Origin: Corallococcus sp. CAG:1435
Lineage (GTDB): Bacteria > Bacillota > Clostridia > Christensenellales > CAG-314
Direction of reading: 5' to 3'
Length of the DNA: 6,526 nt
Assembly (NCBI GenBank): GCA_000433775.1
Contig: HF998481.1
Coordinates: 8,691-15,216, forward strand
Made by a program: the position numbers and the translations under genes. The notes beneath the pieces are model-generated. The model was not told the DNA's origin, searched no databases, and saw only the letters and a list, made by a program, of their open reading frames with translations. How positions within the stretch are numbered: the stretch's first letter is position 1; each line of letters begins with the position of its first letter. Below, piece by piece: positions 4,566 through 6,526 of this stretch.

Positions 4566-6526
4566 ATGGAAAAATTCAACGACAGATTCGGAAAAAATTT
4601 ATTTGACAGGCACAGTGCGAAGAAATACTTACCAAGCCGAATGTGGAAAAAACTTCAACAAGTTTGCATAGGCAAGGCGACTTTCACTGAAAAAGAGCAA
4701 CAAAAATATGCCGAAGCCTTGAAAAAATGGGCTTTGGACAAAGGCGTGGACAGATTTTCGCATTGGTTTCAGCCTCTCAACAACCTTTCGGCGGGCAAAA
4801 GGGACAGTCTGTTTTCCGTGGACGGCAACGGAAAGGCTTTTGCGAAATTTCGCATAAAGGAACTGTTGCAGGGCGAAGGGGACGCTTCAAGTTTTCCCAC
4901 GGGCGGAATGCGACAGACTTTTGAGGCAAGAGGCGTTACGTCGTGGGATTTTTCCTCGACGCCCTTTATCAAGGACGGATGCTTGTTTGTGCCTTCCACA
5001 TTCAAGTCCGCAAGCGGCGAAGCGTTGGACAAAAAAACTCCGCTACTGCGCAGTTGCAATGCGTTGAACAAACAAGCCGTGCGATTGCTTTGTCTTGCGG
5101 GAATGAAAAGCCTTTCGGTACGCAGCGTTGTAGGTGCGGAACAAGAATACTTTTTGATTGACGAAAAGATGTTTTTGCACCGTCCCGACCTTGTAATGAC
5201 GGGAAAAACGCTGCTTGGGACGCTTCCGCCCAAAACACAGCAACTGAACGACCACTACTATCGCCTTCCCGACGAAAAAATTTTGCAATTTTGGCATGAC
5301 GTGGACGCAGAATTGCAAAGTTTGGGAATTATCGTCAAAACGGAACACAGGGAAGTTGCGCCCTGTCAGTTTGAACTTGCCCCCTGCTACGCTCCCGTAA
5401 ACGTGGCGTGCGACCAAAATCAACTGATAATGCAAGTACTGAAAAGCGTGGCAAAAAAACACCGTCTTGTGTGTTTGCTCCATGAAAAACCCTTCAACGG
5501 GGTGAACGGAAGCGGTAAACACAACAACTGGTCGTTGCTTACCTTTGAGGGGCAAAATCTCTTTGAACCGACTCCCACGGAAAAGGGCAACGGCGTGTTT
5601 TTGCTGATGCTGATGTGCGTAGTGTCTGCCGTGGACAAACACCAGGATTTGTTGCTGACGTCTGTTTGCAATGCCTCCAACGACTGCCGTTTGGGAGGAT
5701 TCGAGGCTCCGCCGTGTGCAATTTCCCTGTTTTTGGGCAACGAACTGCACTGCGCCGTGCAAAGATTTTTCGACGGCGACGCAATTTTTCCGCAAAACCT
5801 GCACCATTGCCGTGGCAAAACGGACAGAAACCGCACCTCTCCTTTGGCATTTACAGGCAACAAATTTGAATTTCGTATGGCAGGCTCATCCTCCTCGCTT
5901 GCCGATTGCAACATTGTGCTCAACACAATTTTGGCAGACGAAATGCAAATTGTCGCCGACAGACTGCAAAACTCACGCAACTTTTGGGCGGATGCAAAAA
6001 TTGTGATGAAAGAAATGTGGCAACAGCACAAAAAAATTGTGTTTAACGGCAACAACTACTCCGCAAAATGGCGCAAGCAAAGCCAACGCAGAAAACTTGT
6101 GCATTTTGAAAACGCTGCGCAGGCATTGCAGTGCCTCTGCACAGAAAAAAACGTCAGGCTTTTTGAAGGGCAAGGTGTGTACTCCGCCAAGGAACTTTGT
6201 GCAATGCAACAAATATTGCTGGAAAACTACTGCAATACCTTGCAAATTGAAGGAAAAACGATGTTGATGCTTCTTAACAGACACATATTGCCTTTTGCAG
6301 AGAAATACCTTTTCAAAAGACAACGTCTTGCACAGGCTTGCAACTGCCGTGATGAGTTTTTCCAAACGCAAGAGTGGAATTTGCTGACAGAGGCAAAATT
6401 TTGGTGCGGTAAACTGAAAAAATCGCTGTTGAAGTACGACAAACTTCCCTTGAAAGAAAAAGCCATGCATTGCGCCTGCAATTTGTTGCCCGTTTGCAGA
6501 AAACTTCGCAACGCAACGGACAGTCT
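4566..6526 (+). CDS. glnN: Type III glutamine synthetase (partial, C-terminal end beyond right edge)
   Basis: Glutamine synthetase makes glutamine from glutamate, ammonia and ATP. This is the large type III class, usually about 700 residues; 653 are visible with no frameshift. Landmarks in order are HWFQP (66-70), DASSFPTGG (106-114), EALDKKTPLLRS from 152, the metal-site motif GAEQEYF with EQE at 192-194, and TGKTLLG from 212 followed by QQLNDHYY. Then come EHREVAPCQFELAP (260-273), LHEKPF plus NGSGKHNNW ending at 322, NDCRLGGFEAPP (372-383) and DRNRTSPLAFTGNKFEFRM (420-438). The family consensus as I know it reads HNEVAPAQHELAP and NDHRLGANEAPP, so two histidines are replaced (by Phe269 and Cys374). 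The protein is cysteine-rich, with about 25 Cys. The ATG start fits the family N-terminus and has only a weak TAGGT site five bases upstream. The gene stands alone after a long leader. Confidence 0.95.
   Translation, partial: MEKFNDRFGKNLFDRHSAKKYLPSRMWKKLQQVCIGKATFTEKEQQKYAEALKKWALDKGVDRFSHWFQPLNNLSAGKRDSLFSVDGNGKAFAKFRIKELLQGEGDASSFPTGGMRQTFEARGVTSWDFSSTPFIKDGCLFVPSTFKSASGEALDKKTPLLRSCNALNKQAVRLLCLAGMKSLSVRSVVGAEQEYFLIDEKMFLHRPDLVMTGKTLLGTLPPKTQQLNDHYYRLPDEKILQFWHDVDAELQSLGIIVKTEHREVAPCQFELAPCYAPVNVACDQNQLIMQVLKSVAKKHRLVCLLHEKPFNGVNGSGKHNNWSLLTFEGQNLFEPTPTEKGNGVFLLMLMCVVSAVDKHQDLLLTSVCNASNDCRLGGFEAPPCAISLFLGNELHCAVQRFFDGDAIFPQNLHHCRGKTDRNRTSPLAFTGNKFEFRMAGSSSSLADCNIVLNTILADEMQIVADRLQNSRNFWADAKIVMKEMWQQHKKIVFNGNNYSAKWRKQSQRRKLVHFENAAQALQCLCTEKNVRLFEGQGVYSAKELCAMQQILLENYCNTLQIEGKTMLMLLNRHILPFAEKYLFKRQRLAQACNCRDEFFQTQEWNLLTEAKFWCGKLKKSLLKYDKLPLKEKAMHCACNLLPVCRKLRNATDS

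Noticed and set aside
5043..5807. 254-codon minus-strand frame and several other antisense frames inside glnN
   Set aside because: They lie wholly within an intact glutamine synthetase gene with all family motifs, and have no start signals of their own.
1..6526. CRISPR arrays, insertion sequences, prophage genes or attachment sites
   Set aside because: I looked for regularly spaced repeats, transposase-like reading frames and terminal repeats and saw none.

Overview
The window looks like a chromosomal segment of an anaerobic Firmicutes relative, most likely an uncultured member of the Clostridia. The evidence is a Veg family protein next to a tandem SPOCS/DUF3794 protein, a combination characteristic of Firmicutes and usually found near ispE. 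It is supported by GGAGG-type ribosome binding sites, sigma-A-like promoters, U-tailed hairpin terminators and a type III glutamine synthetase. I see no phage, transposon, CRISPR, tRNA or rRNA signal. All five complete or nearly complete reading frames are intact.

Layout. The left part is read on the minus strand. From right to left it holds a 162-residue protein with two matching four-cysteine modules and a very acidic tail (1757-2245), closed by a strong terminator (1691-1733). After a 260-base gap come veg (1187-1429, TTG start) and a SPOCS-domain protein (1-1084) that runs off the left edge. A 477-base divergent intergenic region (2246-2722) separates this from the right part, which is read on the plus strand. 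There, uridine kinase (2723-3349) overlaps a tyrosine-phosphatase-like gene (3346-4143) by ATGA and is closed by a perfect hairpin terminator. A 391-base region with two candidate promoters and inverted repeats follows. The last gene is a type III glutamine synthetase (4566 to the right edge), lacking only its C-terminal end.

Function. veg and the SPOCS gene form a putative unit related to cell envelope, sporulation or biofilm. The kinase and phosphatase form a two-gene operon whose promoter lies so close to the start codon that the mRNA should be leaderless. glnN stands alone with a long leader. The least explained parts are the acidic twin-cysteine-module protein, the hairpin in the divergent intergenic region, the glnN leader, and substitutions in conserved glutamine synthetase motifs. 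None of these amounts to a demonstrated new system.
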